In this document: positions 25,602 through 34,432 of the stretch, one piece after another
How positions within the stretch are numbered: the first letter of the stretch is position 1
How the letters are laid out: each line of letters begins with the position of its first letter
Assembly (NCBI RefSeq): GCF_014211915.1
Contig: NZ_CP060040.1
Coordinates: 2,294,001 to 2,358,000 of the forward strand
DNA from: Burkholderia cenocepacia
GTDB lineage: Bacteria > Pseudomonadota > Gammaproteobacteria > Burkholderiales > Burkholderiaceae
Direction: 5' to 3'
Length of the DNA: 64,000 bases
Translations under genes and position numbers: made by a program
Notes under the pieces: model-generated
Seen by the model: only the letters and a program-made list of their open reading frames with translations
The model's database searches: none
What the model was told of the DNA's origin: nothing

Positions 25602-26198
25602 ATGGCGCGCACACGAAACGAAAACCTTCACCAGCAACGCCGCGAGCAGATCCTCACCGCGGCCGCCCGGGTCTTCAAGGCCAAGGGGTTCCACGGCGCG
25701 CGTACGGAAGATATCTGTGCGGCGGCCGACATGAGCGCGGGCGCGGTGTTCCGGTATTTCGCCGACAAGCGCGAGATGATCGACGCGATCATCGCGGTCG
25801 AGGTCGAGCGTTATACGCAGGACTTCGATCGCATCCTCAGCAAGGACGGGTTGCGTTGGCTGGCCAACATCACGGCCGACGAACTGACCGGGATGCTGGC
25901 GCAGGGCGATGACGGCCTAGGTGTCGACAGCTGGCTCGAACTCGCGCGCGATGCCGAGCGCCGCCCCGATATCGTCGGGCTCGACCGGAAGATGCGCGCG
26001 GATCTCGCGGGCTTGCTGGCGAGCGGCCAGGCCGAAGGCTGGGTCCGGCCATCGCTGAATCCGGCAGGCACGACGAACATCGTCTTCGCGATGTTCAACG
26101 GCCTGTGGCTCGACCGCAGCCTCGGCACGTCCGTCGACATGGCACGGACGGCCGCCGCGCTCGGCGATTTCTTCCGCACCTACGTACTGGTTGCCTGA
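25602..26198 (+). CDS. TetR family transcriptional regulator
   Basis: A 198-residue regulator. The N-terminal DNA-binding domain reads REQILTAAARVFKAKGFHGARTEDICAAADMSAGAVFRYFADKREMIDAI (residues about 14-63); the rest is a divergent all-helical ligand domain. ATG 25602 lies 32 bases downstream of a strong -10 box, and the in-frame extension further upstream would include the promoter. It stands alone between the surface-glycan genes and a symporter, so the target is not evident. Confidence 0.85.
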   Translation: MARTRNENLHQQRREQILTAAARVFKAKGFHGARTEDICAAADMSAGAVFRYFADKREMIDAIIAVEVERYTQDFDRILSKDGLRWLANITADELTGMLAQGDDGLGVDSWLELARDAERRPDIVGLDRKMRADLAGLLASGQAEGWVRPSLNPAGTTNIVFAMFNGLWLDRSLGTSVDMARTAAALGDFFRTYVLVA

Positions 26199-26549
26199 CG
26201 CCCGACATGGCCGGCGCGCCGCGTTGACGCATTCGCCCGCCCGCCGTGCCTTTCCGGGCAAGCTGCGTCCTACCTGATCCGCTGACATTCCCCGGCATCC
26301 GGCCGCACCGGAAGCCGGCCGGACCGCGACACCGGCCGTTTCCCGACGACATCAGGACGCAAATCAACTCGCGGGGCTTTCAGATTTGAAAGCCGGTGCA
26401 CCATTTGCGTTAGAATGCCCCCCCTTGTCCGTCCTGGCGACCGCCCGACGCGGACAGGTACCCGCATGGAGACACAGGTTTCGATTCGCAGCCGGACGCG
26501 AATGATCGACCCGCCGTCAGCAACATACGCCTTGTAATTTGGACCACTA
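26199..26549. other. promoter region of the symporter gene
   Basis: 351 bases without a gene. It holds an inverted repeat at 26375-26394, a TTGAAA (26386-26391) overlapping it, and TAGAAT (26411-26416) 19 bases further, followed by a C-run and a leader of about 125 bases up to the ATG at 26550. Confidence 0.45.
26375..26394. promoter_or_regulatory. inverted repeat overlapping symporter -35 box
   Basis: GGCTTTCA (26375-26382) and TGAAAGCC (26387-26394) form a perfect 8-bp inverted repeat around GATT. It covers the presumed -35 region, so it is a candidate repressor operator, possibly for the preceding TetR protein (inference). Confidence 0.45.
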
Positions 26550-27848
26550 ATGAAGAAGAAGCACAACATTACCAAGTACATCGTTGTCGCGATGATGCTT
26601 GGTATCGCCGTGGGTTACGCCTGCCATAGCGCGTTTCCCGACCCGAAGATGGCGAAGGAAGTCGCCGGCTACGTGTCGTTGCTGTCCGATGTATTCCTGC
26701 GCTTGATCAAGATGATCATCGCGCCGCTGGTGTTCGCGACGCTGACCGTCGGCATCGCGCAGATGGGCGACGGCGGCGCGGTGGGCCGCGTGGGCGTCAA
26801 GGCGTTCGGCTGGTTCTTCATCGCGTCGTTCACGTCGCTGCTGCTCGGTCTGCTGACCGCGACGCTCCTGCAGCCTGGCAGCCACCTGAGCCTGCCGCTG
26901 CCGCCGTCCGATGCGGCGCTCAACCTGAAGACGGGCGCGTTCACGCTGAAGGATTTCGTGGTGCACCTGGTGCCGAAGTCGATCGCCGAGGCGATGGCGA
27001 ACAACGAAATCCTGCAGATCGTCGTGTTCTCGATCTTCTTCGGCACCGCGCTGTCCGCGCTCGGCGAATCGGGCAAACGCCTGACCGGCGTGATCGACGA
27101 TCTCGCGCAGGTGATGCTGAAGGTCACGGGGGCGGTGATGGGGTTCGCGCCGGTCGCGGTGTTCGCGGCACTCGCGTCGACGATCACGACCGAAGGGCTC
27201 GGCATCCTGCTCACGTTCGCGAAGTTCATGGCGAGCTTCTATCTGGCGCTCGCGCTGCTGTGGGCCGTGCTGACGCTGGCCGGCGTGACGTTCCTCGGCA
27301 AGCGCGCGTTCACGCTGATCCGGCTGATCCGCGAGCCGTTCCTGCTGTCGTTCGCGACGGCCAGCTCCGAGGCCGCGTATCCGAAGCTGCTGGACGCGCT
27401 CGATCGCTTCGGCGTGAACCGCAAGATCTCGAGCTTCGTGCTGCCGATCGGCTATTCGTTCAACCTCGACGGCTCGATGATGTACTGCACGTTCGCGGTG
27501 CTGTTCATCGCGCAGGTATACGGCATCCATCTGCCGCTCGGCACGCAGATCACGATGCTGCTGATGCTGATGGTGACGTCGAAGGGAATGGCCGGCGTGC
27601 CGCGCGCGTCGCTGGTCGTGATCGCGGCGACGCTCAACCAGTTCAACCTGCCCGAAGCCGGCTTGCTGCTGATCATGGGCGTCGACATGTTCCTCGACAT
27701 GGGGCGCTCGGCCACCAATGCCGTCGGCAACTCGATCGCCGCGGCCGTGGTCGCGAAGTGGGAAGGGCAGCTCGACGCGCCGCGCGACGACGACGATTCG
27801 GACGGTGCGCGCGTCGCCGAGGTGAAGGTGCGGGAAACGTCGGCATGA
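26550..27848 (+). CDS. dicarboxylate/glutamate:cation symporter (DAACS family)
   Basis: A 432-residue inner-membrane protein of the GltP/DctA family. It has the membrane segments and re-entrant loops of this group: the serine-rich hairpin FATASSEAAYPKLLDAL near residue 270, SFNLDGSMMYCTFAVLFIAQ near 307, and MGVDMFLDMGRSATNAVGNSIAAAVVAKWEG near 373-403 with the conserved Asp and Asn that bind substrate and cation. Length matches GltP/DctA. The substrate may be glutamate, aspartate or C4-dicarboxylates. A hairpin with T-run at 27906-27949 follows. Confidence 0.9.
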   Translation: MKKKHNITKYIVVAMMLGIAVGYACHSAFPDPKMAKEVAGYVSLLSDVFLRLIKMIIAPLVFATLTVGIAQMGDGGAVGRVGVKAFGWFFIASFTSLLLGLLTATLLQPGSHLSLPLPPSDAALNLKTGAFTLKDFVVHLVPKSIAEAMANNEILQIVVFSIFFGTALSALGESGKRLTGVIDDLAQVMLKVTGAVMGFAPVAVFAALASTITTEGLGILLTFAKFMASFYLALALLWAVLTLAGVTFLGKRAFTLIRLIREPFLLSFATASSEAAYPKLLDALDRFGVNRKISSFVLPIGYSFNLDGSMMYCTFAVLFIAQVYGIHLPLGTQITMLLMLMVTSKGMAGVPRASLVVIAATLNQFNLPEAGLLLIMGVDMFLDMGRSATNAVGNSIAAAVVAKWEGQLDAPRDDDDSDGARVAEVKVRETSA

Positions 27849-28303
27849 TGCGTGGCAAATGCGGCAGTGCAACGCCGCGTTGCCCGACCCGCGGCAAATG
27901 ACATTCGCCGGCCTGGATTCGATACGGATTCAGGCCGGCGACGTGTTTTGGGGCAGTGGCTTTTCCCGATGTTTCCGAAATGGCATTCGCCGTTTCAATT
28001 GATCGCCGTCGAATCGGCGGCGATATTCCGGCAGGCGCTTGCCTGATTTTCCCGATTCCCGGTTCGGCGCGTAAGTGACCATTCACTGACGCGCGGCGGG
28101 CGCTCGCCAAAAGCGCGGGCGATTCGCAATTTTTTTCGATTTATATAACGCTATTCTCGCCCTGCGCATTATCGAATGCATGCCGTATGTCATACCGACT
28201 GCGCCGGATGATTCGGGGAAGAATTGACATCTCGCGGGCTTCAAGCCATCTGGCCGGCCGATCCCTCATGTGAATGACTACCCTGTTCAGGAGAGCATCC
28301 GTC
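27849..28303. other. gap with terminator and AT-rich upstream region
   Basis: 455 bases without a convincing gene. The first part contains the terminator hairpin at 27906-27949. From about 28120 the DNA is AT-rich (TTTTTTTCGATTTATATAAC) and probably carries the promoter of the secreted NHL-like protein gene. Confidence 0.5.
27906..27949 (+). terminator. rho-independent terminator after symporter
   Basis: CGCCGGCCTG (27906-27915) and CAGGCCGGCG (27931-27940) form a perfect 10-bp stem with a 15-base loop, followed by TTTT at 27946-27949. Confidence 0.65.
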
Positions 28304-30238
28304 ATGGTCGCCAGAAAACGCATCCACGCCGCGCTCGTTGCCGCGGCGATCGCCGCATTTGCGCCCGCCACTCATTCAGCCAACACCACCGACTGGATCG
28401 CGAACACGTACGGCACGCTCGGCGCGCACGTCGGCAACGTCGCGCGCGCGATGTGGGTTGCGCCCGAAGGCGTGATCTACACGGCGTCGATGTGGGACGA
28501 GGATGAAGGCGGCGTCGCGATTTACCAGAACGGCAAGAGCATCGGCTCGATCGGCGCGCATTCGGAATTCCAGGGCAGCGCGATCACGGGCAACGCGACG
28601 TCGCTGTTCGTCGCGCTGCAGCCCGGCAAGACGTACGGCAGCGGCGCGGTGGGGCGCTACAACCGCGCGACAAAGGTTCGCGACCGCGTGATCCAGATCA
28701 GCGCGGCGACCAACCAGCCGCGCATCGACGTCGTCACCGGGCTCGCGACGGCCGGCTCGCTGCTCTATGCGAGCGACTTCTACGGCAATCGCGTGCGCGT
28801 GTTCACGACCGATGGCGTGTGGCAACGGGATATCGCCGTGTCGGCGCCGGGCGCACTCGCGGTGGACGGTGCGGGCAACGTGTGGGTCGCGCAGAAAAGC
28901 GCCGGCTCGATCGTCGGCTTCAACCCGGCCGGCGCGCTGCTCGATACGATCCGGATGCCGACCGGCTCGCATCCGTCGGCGCTGTATGTCGATGCGGCGG
29001 CCGGGCAACTACTGGTGGGCGACGAAGGGCCCGACCAGAACATCAAGCGCTATTCGATCTCGGGCCGGCCGGCACTGGCCGGCACGTTCGGCGTGCGCGG
29101 CGGTTATCTCGACACGACGACGGGCATCAAGGGGCAGGTCGGCCCGCAACGCTTCACGCGCATCGTCGGGATCGGCAAGGACAGCGGCGGCAATCTCTAT
29201 GTGCTCAACAACCCGTGGGGCGGCAGCTGGGATCTCGGCCGCAACGGCGCGACCGACATTCATGCGTACGGCAGCAACGGCAACCTGCGCTGGACGCTGC
29301 AGTCACTGAACTTCGAGGGCATCGCCGCGCCGGACCCGGTCACGGACGGCGCGCTGTTCTATGGCGCCACGCATATCTACAGCGGCAGCGCGGGCGGCAA
29401 GTTCGTCGCGAACACCGTCGATCCGTTCACGTATCCGTCGGACCCGCGGATCAACATGAACGATACGCAGCGCGACGAACACTTCGGGCTGCTCACGTCG
29501 GTCGGCGCGAACCGGATTCTCGTCGCGGCCGGCCAGAACCCGCCGGTCTTCTACTTCTATCACTTCAACGCGGCGAACGGTTACGTCGCGATTCCGGACG
29601 GCTCGATTCCGGGCCCCGCGTTCAATACCACGCAGCGCGTGACGGGCGGCTTCAGCCTCGACAGCCAGGGCGGCGTATGGGCCGGGCTCGACAAGACGGG
29701 GGCGATCACGCATTACCCGCTGACCGGCTTCGACGCGAACGGCAAGCCGTCGTGGGGGCCGGGTGTCGCGACCCGCATTCCGGCCAGCGTCGTGCCGCTG
29801 ACGCGCATCGTCTATCTCGCGGACAGCGACACGATGGTGCTCGCGCAGGGCGCGATCGGCAGCAACGACTGGACGTCGATCGGCACGCGCATCGAGGTAT
29901 ATCACGGCTGGCGCGCGGGCAATACGACGAAGCCGGACCCGGTGATCACGCTGCCGCACAGCGGCGCGAAATCGATCGACGCGGCGGGTAACCATCTGTT
30001 CGTCGGCTACTGGTTCAGCAGCAGCGGGCCGCTGTGGCCGAACGTCGACGCGTTCAACCTCACCACCGGCAATCTCGACACGACGCTGGTCAATGCGAGC
30101 CCCGCGACGGTCGACACCAGCAGCGCGATCGACGCGATGTACAGCATCCGCGCGTACCGCCGGTCGAACGGCGAGTACGTGGTGATGAAGAACAACGTGA
30201 AGGGGAACAGCATTACCGTGTACCGGTGGACGCCCTGA
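28304..30238 (+). CDS. secreted NHL/beta-propeller-like protein
   Basis: A 644-residue exported protein. The N-terminus MVARKRIHAALVAAAIAAFAPATHSA is a signal peptide with cleavage after about residue 26. The mature part has recurring beta-propeller units such as PGALAVDGAGNVWVAQKSAGSIVGF and VTGLATAGSLLYASDFYGNRVRVF, as in NHL/SMP-30-type propellers, plus Asn/Asp-rich loops. ATG 28304 follows AGGAGAG with suitable spacing; the ATG 30 bases upstream has no ribosome site. It is monocistronic and its function is unknown; a binding or lactonase-like role is possible, but no catalytic set can be assigned. Confidence 0.75.
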   Translation: MVARKRIHAALVAAAIAAFAPATHSANTTDWIANTYGTLGAHVGNVARAMWVAPEGVIYTASMWDEDEGGVAIYQNGKSIGSIGAHSEFQGSAITGNATSLFVALQPGKTYGSGAVGRYNRATKVRDRVIQISAATNQPRIDVVTGLATAGSLLYASDFYGNRVRVFTTDGVWQRDIAVSAPGALAVDGAGNVWVAQKSAGSIVGFNPAGALLDTIRMPTGSHPSALYVDAAAGQLLVGDEGPDQNIKRYSISGRPALAGTFGVRGGYLDTTTGIKGQVGPQRFTRIVGIGKDSGGNLYVLNNPWGGSWDLGRNGATDIHAYGSNGNLRWTLQSLNFEGIAAPDPVTDGALFYGATHIYSGSAGGKFVANTVDPFTYPSDPRINMNDTQRDEHFGLLTSVGANRILVAAGQNPPVFYFYHFNAANGYVAIPDGSIPGPAFNTTQRVTGGFSLDSQGGVWAGLDKTGAITHYPLTGFDANGKPSWGPGVATRIPASVVPLTRIVYLADSDTMVLAQGAIGSNDWTSIGTRIEVYHGWRAGNTTKPDPVITLPHSGAKSIDAAGNHLFVGYWFSSSGPLWPNVDAFNLTTGNLDTTLVNASPATVDTSSAIDAMYSIRAYRRSNGEYVVMKNNVKGNSITVYRWTP

Positions 30239-30522
30239 CGGGCTGAAGGTGCCGAACGTGCGGCCGCGTCGGGCAGCGGCCGTACTCGCGAAGTCGTGAA
30301 AGCAATCGTGAGCATTTTCGCGGGATTGTTGCGCAATGCGCATGCAATGCACCGCGGGCACCCTGCGCGCCGCGCCGTGCCGGACCCGCTTCCCGAACCT
30401 CCCGACGTGGAAATGCGGTTCCGTGCACAATGGCGGCGGCTCCCGCAGACGTTGTGCGGGCGTGCACGATGAACGAGCGCGGCGGTCCCTGCCGCGTTTC
30501 TTATGCTTGAAGCGACCCAACG

Positions 30523-31353
30523 ATGAAGAAGAAAACGATCCCGAATCGCCTGTTGACGATCGTCGCGCTGGCCGGCGCACTGAGCGGCCCGGTCCATGCG
30601 CAGACGGCGGAGACGGTCGCGACCGTCAACGGCACGCCGATCACGCAGGCCGACGTCGATACGCTGCTGCGCGCGTCCGGGCAGCCCGATTCGCCGCAGA
30701 TCCGCCAGGCGATCAAGAACCAGCTGATCACGCGCGTGCTGGTTCAGCAGGCAGCCGAGAAGGCGAACTATGCGGACAAGCCCGAGGTCAAGGCGGCGAT
30801 GCAGCAGGCGAAGGTGACGGCCGAGGTGCAACTGTACCTGCGCGACCACGTGAAGCCGGAGCCGGTGACCGACGAGCAGGTCAAGGCGCGCTACGACGAA
30901 CTGGTCGCCGCGCTCGGCAAGAACGAATACAAGCCGCGCGTGATCGTCGTCAAGGACCCGGTCGCGGCGGCGACCGTGCTGAGCGAGCTGAAGGCGGGCA
31001 AGTCGTTCGACGGGCTGGCACGCCAGTACAGCCTGGCGCCGAGCCGCGATACCGGCGGCGAGCTGCCGTGGGTGAGCTTCAACACGCCGGCGGCGGAAGG
31101 CAAGACGGCCGGGTTGCCGCTGCCGGTTGCGCAGGCGCTCGAGAAGCTGACGGTCGGCGCGACGACGAAGGATTCGATTCCGGTCGATGGCGTGCGGGCG
31201 ATCGTGAAGCTGGATGCGAAGCGGCCGACGCAGGTGCCGGGTTTCGAAACCGCGAAGCCGACGCTTCAGCAGCAACTGCAGGCGATCGCGGCCGAGAAGG
31301 CGAGCGCGCAGATGATCGGCAATCTGCTGAAGGACGCGAAGATCACGCAGTAA
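30523..31353 (+). CDS. periplasmic peptidyl-prolyl isomerase, parvulin/SurA type
   Basis: A 276-residue protein with a signal peptide (MKKKTIPNRLLTIVALAGALSGPVHAQ), a SurA-like N-terminal helical domain (VATVNGTPITQADVDTLL, IKNQLITRVLVQQAAEKA), then a parvulin rotamase domain (EYKPRVIVVKDPVAAATVLSELKAGKSFDGLARQYSLAPSRDTGGELPWV, residues about 130-180) and a C-terminal helical tail. Parvulin foldases help outer-membrane protein folding in the periplasm. The GGELPW motif is retained; the conserved histidine normally seen in HI(L/V) at the start of the rotamase domain is VIVV here, so isomerase activity may be weak. Confidence 0.85.
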   Translation: MKKKTIPNRLLTIVALAGALSGPVHAQTAETVATVNGTPITQADVDTLLRASGQPDSPQIRQAIKNQLITRVLVQQAAEKANYADKPEVKAAMQQAKVTAEVQLYLRDHVKPEPVTDEQVKARYDELVAALGKNEYKPRVIVVKDPVAAATVLSELKAGKSFDGLARQYSLAPSRDTGGELPWVSFNTPAAEGKTAGLPLPVAQALEKLTVGATTKDSIPVDGVRAIVKLDAKRPTQVPGFETAKPTLQQQLQAIAAEKASAQMIGNLLKDAKITQ

Positions 31354-31384
31354 GGGCCACGCGATGGCGTCGACATGACGCGCG

Positions 31385-31822
31385 TCACGCGTGCCAGACC
31401 ATGCTCGCGCTCGTGTCGGTTGCCGACGCGACGCGAAAGCCGAGCCGTTCGTAGAGCCGCCGCGCCGGGTTGCCGTGCAGCACGCTGAGCGACACGGGCA
31501 CGCGCGCGTGCGCCGCATCGGTCAGCAATGCGTGCAGCACGGCTTCGCCGATTCCCTGGCCCTGGCGCGCGGGGAGAATCTGGATCTGATGGACGTGCCA
31601 TTCGCTGGCGGCGCGTGTCACCTTCAGCAGGCCAATGGCATCGGCGCCTTCACAGACGATCATCGCGTCGTCGAAGTTCGCGCGGATGCGGCGGTCGTGC
31701 GCTTCATCGTCGGTCGGCGCGCCGACGCGCTGCAGATGCTCGGTCATCGTGAGTCGACGGAGCGTCAGCAGGAACGGGAGATCTTCCTGAGACGCAGCAC
31801 GCAGATGGATCGCGGGTTTCAT
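31385..31822 (-). CDS. GNAT family N-acetyltransferase
   Basis: A 145-residue acetyltransferase fold. Motif A, the acetyl-CoA pyrophosphate loop, is ILPARQGQGIGEAVLHALL near residues 82-100; the later LHGNPARRLYERLGFRVA is the typical motif B with the tyrosine acting as general acid. The acceptor substrate cannot be predicted. It converges with the parvulin gene. Confidence 0.85.
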   Translation of the reverse strand: MKPAIHLRAASQEDLPFLLTLRRLTMTEHLQRVGAPTDDEAHDRRIRANFDDAMIVCEGADAIGLLKVTRAASEWHVHQIQILPARQGQGIGEAVLHALLTDAAHARVPVSLSVLHGNPARRLYERLGFRVASATDTSASMVWHA

Positions 31823-31864
31823 CAGTGATGAGAGGTTGCGTCGGGCGCGACGCTTCGGTGCGGA

Positions 31865-32821
31865 TCACATGCCCGGCAACCGAATTTGCAGGCCGGCCGG
31901 GCGATGTTCGAGGACATCCGTGACCTCGTATTCGGTTTTTGCCCCGTCCGAAGTTTGCCACTGCTGCATACGGACATTGCACAAGAGCACGTCTCCCTTG
32001 CTGAAACTGATCTGGCTGTTGTTCACGCGCGACAGGAAGCCGGCATCGGTGATCGTCGCGTGAATCGTCGACGTGCCGTCGTACAGGCGCCACTTGTTGT
32101 CGTCCTTGAACGCGAGCGACACGATCGAGAACGCCATCTTGCGATGCTCGTCGAGCAGGAGCGAATCGGTTGGCTCCGGCGCGTGAAACCATGCGATCTC
32201 GTTGTGGGCGACCGTCTCGTATACCTCGGTATCGGTGCCGGCAGCGAAAATCTCGATGCCTTCGCGAGCGAGCGGCGCAAGCACTTGCGCGATGGCTTGG
32301 CGAACGCGGACGTCACTCAGCAGCGTGAGCACGGGCAGGTCGATTTCGAGTTCGTCACCGTCGACGTCCAGCACCGCGGTGTTGTTCTGCATCCGCACGT
32401 GCGTGATCTCGCGCCCACGCAGCCATTTGAGGACGGCGAAAAGCCCCTTCCTCGCCCTGGGTGCGGCGATGCCGAGCGCGGTCAGGATCGTCACCGCATT
32501 GGCGAGCGCCGTGCCTTCGCTGCCGCTCAGCATGTCGCGCATGCGGCCGAGCAGCGAGGTCGCGAGCGTGAAGTCGATGCCGAAGCTGCCGGTCTTGAAG
32601 CTGCCGCGCACGTTCACCTGCGGCCGGACCTGAGCGCCGCACAGTGCGCGCGTCGACGCGTCGAGCAAATCGCCGAATGCCAGCAGCGCGGGCGCGAGTT
32701 CGCGTACGTCCATCTCGGACGAATCGAGCGTGGGCCCGTCGTACGTGATGCGAAATCGGCTCATGGTGTCGAAGGGGCCGATATCGGCCGGGCCGGTACT
32801 GTTTTCATCGTGTGCGGTCAT
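31865..32821 (-). CDS. hypothetical protein, about 318 residues
   Basis: I do not recognise this family. It is soluble, with no signal peptide, beginning near FRITYDGPTLDSSEMDVRELAPALLAFGDLLDAS. A short hydrophobic stretch (NAVTILTALGIAAPRARKGLFAVLKWL, around 110-137) sits in the middle, then a beta-rich C-terminal half (NKWRLYDGTSTIHATITDAGFLSRV and VLLCNVRMQQWQ). The repeated YEV/VT and charged beta strands suggest a small beta-barrel at the C-terminus. The start is uncertain: ATG 32821 is used; a TTG five codons upstream or ATG 32764 are possible. GC content is a little below that of its neighbours. Confidence 0.65.
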   Translation of the reverse strand: MTAHDENSTGPADIGPFDTMSRFRITYDGPTLDSSEMDVRELAPALLAFGDLLDASTRALCGAQVRPQVNVRGSFKTGSFGIDFTLATSLLGRMRDMLSGSEGTALANAVTILTALGIAAPRARKGLFAVLKWLRGREITHVRMQNNTAVLDVDGDELEIDLPVLTLLSDVRVRQAIAQVLAPLAREGIEIFAAGTDTEVYETVAHNEIAWFHAPEPTDSLLLDEHRKMAFSIVSLAFKDDNKWRLYDGTSTIHATITDAGFLSRVNNSQISFSKGDVLLCNVRMQQWQTSDGAKTEYEVTDVLEHRPAGLQIRLPGM

Positions 32822-33126
32822 GTCGAGTGCTGGCAAGAGAGCTGGACGATACCCGAAACGAACGCTTTCGGATGCCTTTCATCGTAGGGCCGAATGACCG
32901 GCCGCAGGCGATTTTGGCCATCAGGACAAGACGACTTGCAGACATGTCCCGATAGCGCCCGGCAAGCAGCGAACTTTTCCGATACTTTCCCGGTCACAAC
33001 CGCCAGCTTGCGGGGTCGCGCCGGTGCCCCGAACGGGCTGTCGCCTTCCGGTATTCCGCCGTTCCACCCGCCCGCCTATCATGCGCACATCGCTCGCACG
33101 CACGGCGCAATACACAGGGATTCTCG
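32822..33126. other. gap upstream of MASE1 gene
   Basis: 305 bases between divergent genes. I see no gene and no clear promoter boxes; short frames here have no ribosome site. Confidence 0.4.
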
Positions 33127-34419
33127 ATGGACACCAAACGATCGCGGCCGGGGCTCGTCGCCGCGCTGCTCTGGGCGGCGCTGTATCTCGCGACCGGCTA
33201 CATCTCGCACGAATTCAACGGCCCCGTCCGGCTGACGGGCTACATCTGGCTGCCAGCCGGTGTGACGGTCGGCGCATTCATGCTGCGGCCGATGCGCGAA
33301 TGGCTGACGCTGGCCGGCGCATTCCTGGTCGGGCAGCTCGCGCTGTCCGGCATCGAGCACGGCAGCCTCGTCAACGCGGTGCTGTTCACGGTCGACGAGG
33401 TCGGCGCGGCCGCACTCGCGGTCTGGCTCGTGCAGCGCGTGCGCTTCTCGCTCGAAGGGCTATATTTCCTGCGCTCGGTGATTCTGGCCGGCTTGATCGC
33501 GGGCGTCGTCGGCGCGATCGGCGGCGCGGCGTGGTACACGACGCTCAAGGGTGCGCCGTTCTTCGACGTGTGGTCGGTGTGGGCCGCGTCCGATTTCGTC
33601 GGCGTGCTGCTGGTCACGCCGGTGCTCGCGTCGTGGTCGCGCTTTCGCGCGCATCGCTCGGGCGACCACGAGCGCTTCGACCTGGTGCTCGGCATCGTCG
33701 CGTTCGCGCTGCTCGCGGTCGTCGCGCTCGTGATCTTCGACGGCGATACGTCGCGGAAATTCGGCACGGGCGCCGGCTTCGCGCTCACCTATGTGCCGCT
33801 GTTCCTGACGGTCGCGGTGACGTTGCTGCTCGGCGGCCGTGCGGGCTCGTCGTCGGTGCTGGTGCTCGCGCTGATCGTGATCGAGCAGACCGCGCAGGGC
33901 GACGGCCCGTTCGCGTCGCTCCACGAGCATTACGGAAGCGCGCTGCTCGAAGCGCAGCTCTATCTGGCGGTCGCGTCGCTGCTGGTGCTGACGGTGAGCA
34001 CGCTGAAGACGACGCGCGAGCGCGTCCACGAGCACGCGGCGGTGCTGCAGAACAACATGGAGCTCGCGCTCGCGAGCGCCGGCCAGATCGCGTACGTGCT
34101 CGATCCCGAGTCGGGCCGCATCGAGTGGAGCGGCGACGTCGAGCGTGTGTTCGGTGTCGGCGTCGATGCCGCGCAGATCGCGAGCGTGCCGCTCGTGCTC
34201 GAACGCGTGCAGCCGGGCGACCGCGACGCGTTGCGCGACTACTGGAATGCGGAGATCGCGGGCGAGGACCGCGCGTCGCTGTCGCTGCGCATCGTGCTGC
34301 GCGACGGCGGCACGCGGACGATCACCGACCACGGCGCGCCGCTGCTCGATTCGAACGTCGACGTGACGGTGGTGGCGGGCGTGTGGCAGATCGAACGCGT
34401 GTGGCCGGCGGACGAATGA
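33127..34419 (+). CDS. MASE1-PAS membrane sensor lacking an output domain
   Basis: A 430-residue protein. Residues about 10-290 form a MASE1 membrane sensor with about eight hydrophobic segments and the hallmark GYIWLPAGVTVGAFML near 38-53. A coiled segment (TLKTTRERVHEHAAVLQNNMELAL) leads to a PAS-like domain (IAYVLDPESGRIEWSGDVERVFGV, residues about 315-420). MASE1 is normally joined to GGDEF, EAL or histidine kinase domains; here the protein ends after PAS. It may be a truncated receptor or act through a partner. The hydrolase gene follows 13 bases downstream. Confidence 0.8.
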   Translation: MDTKRSRPGLVAALLWAALYLATGYISHEFNGPVRLTGYIWLPAGVTVGAFMLRPMREWLTLAGAFLVGQLALSGIEHGSLVNAVLFTVDEVGAAALAVWLVQRVRFSLEGLYFLRSVILAGLIAGVVGAIGGAAWYTTLKGAPFFDVWSVWAASDFVGVLLVTPVLASWSRFRAHRSGDHERFDLVLGIVAFALLAVVALVIFDGDTSRKFGTGAGFALTYVPLFLTVAVTLLLGGRAGSSSVLVLALIVIEQTAQGDGPFASLHEHYGSALLEAQLYLAVASLLVLTVSTLKTTRERVHEHAAVLQNNMELALASAGQIAYVLDPESGRIEWSGDVERVFGVGVDAAQIASVPLVLERVQPGDRDALRDYWNAEIAGEDRASLSLRIVLRDGGTRTITDHGAPLLDSNVDVTVVAGVWQIERVWPADE

Positions 34420-34432
34420 GCGGGCACGCGTC

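Noticed and set aside
26547..27872. 441-codon minus-strand frame opposite the symporter
   Set aside because: His/Arg/Gln-rich antisense shadow; the plus-strand symporter is complete.
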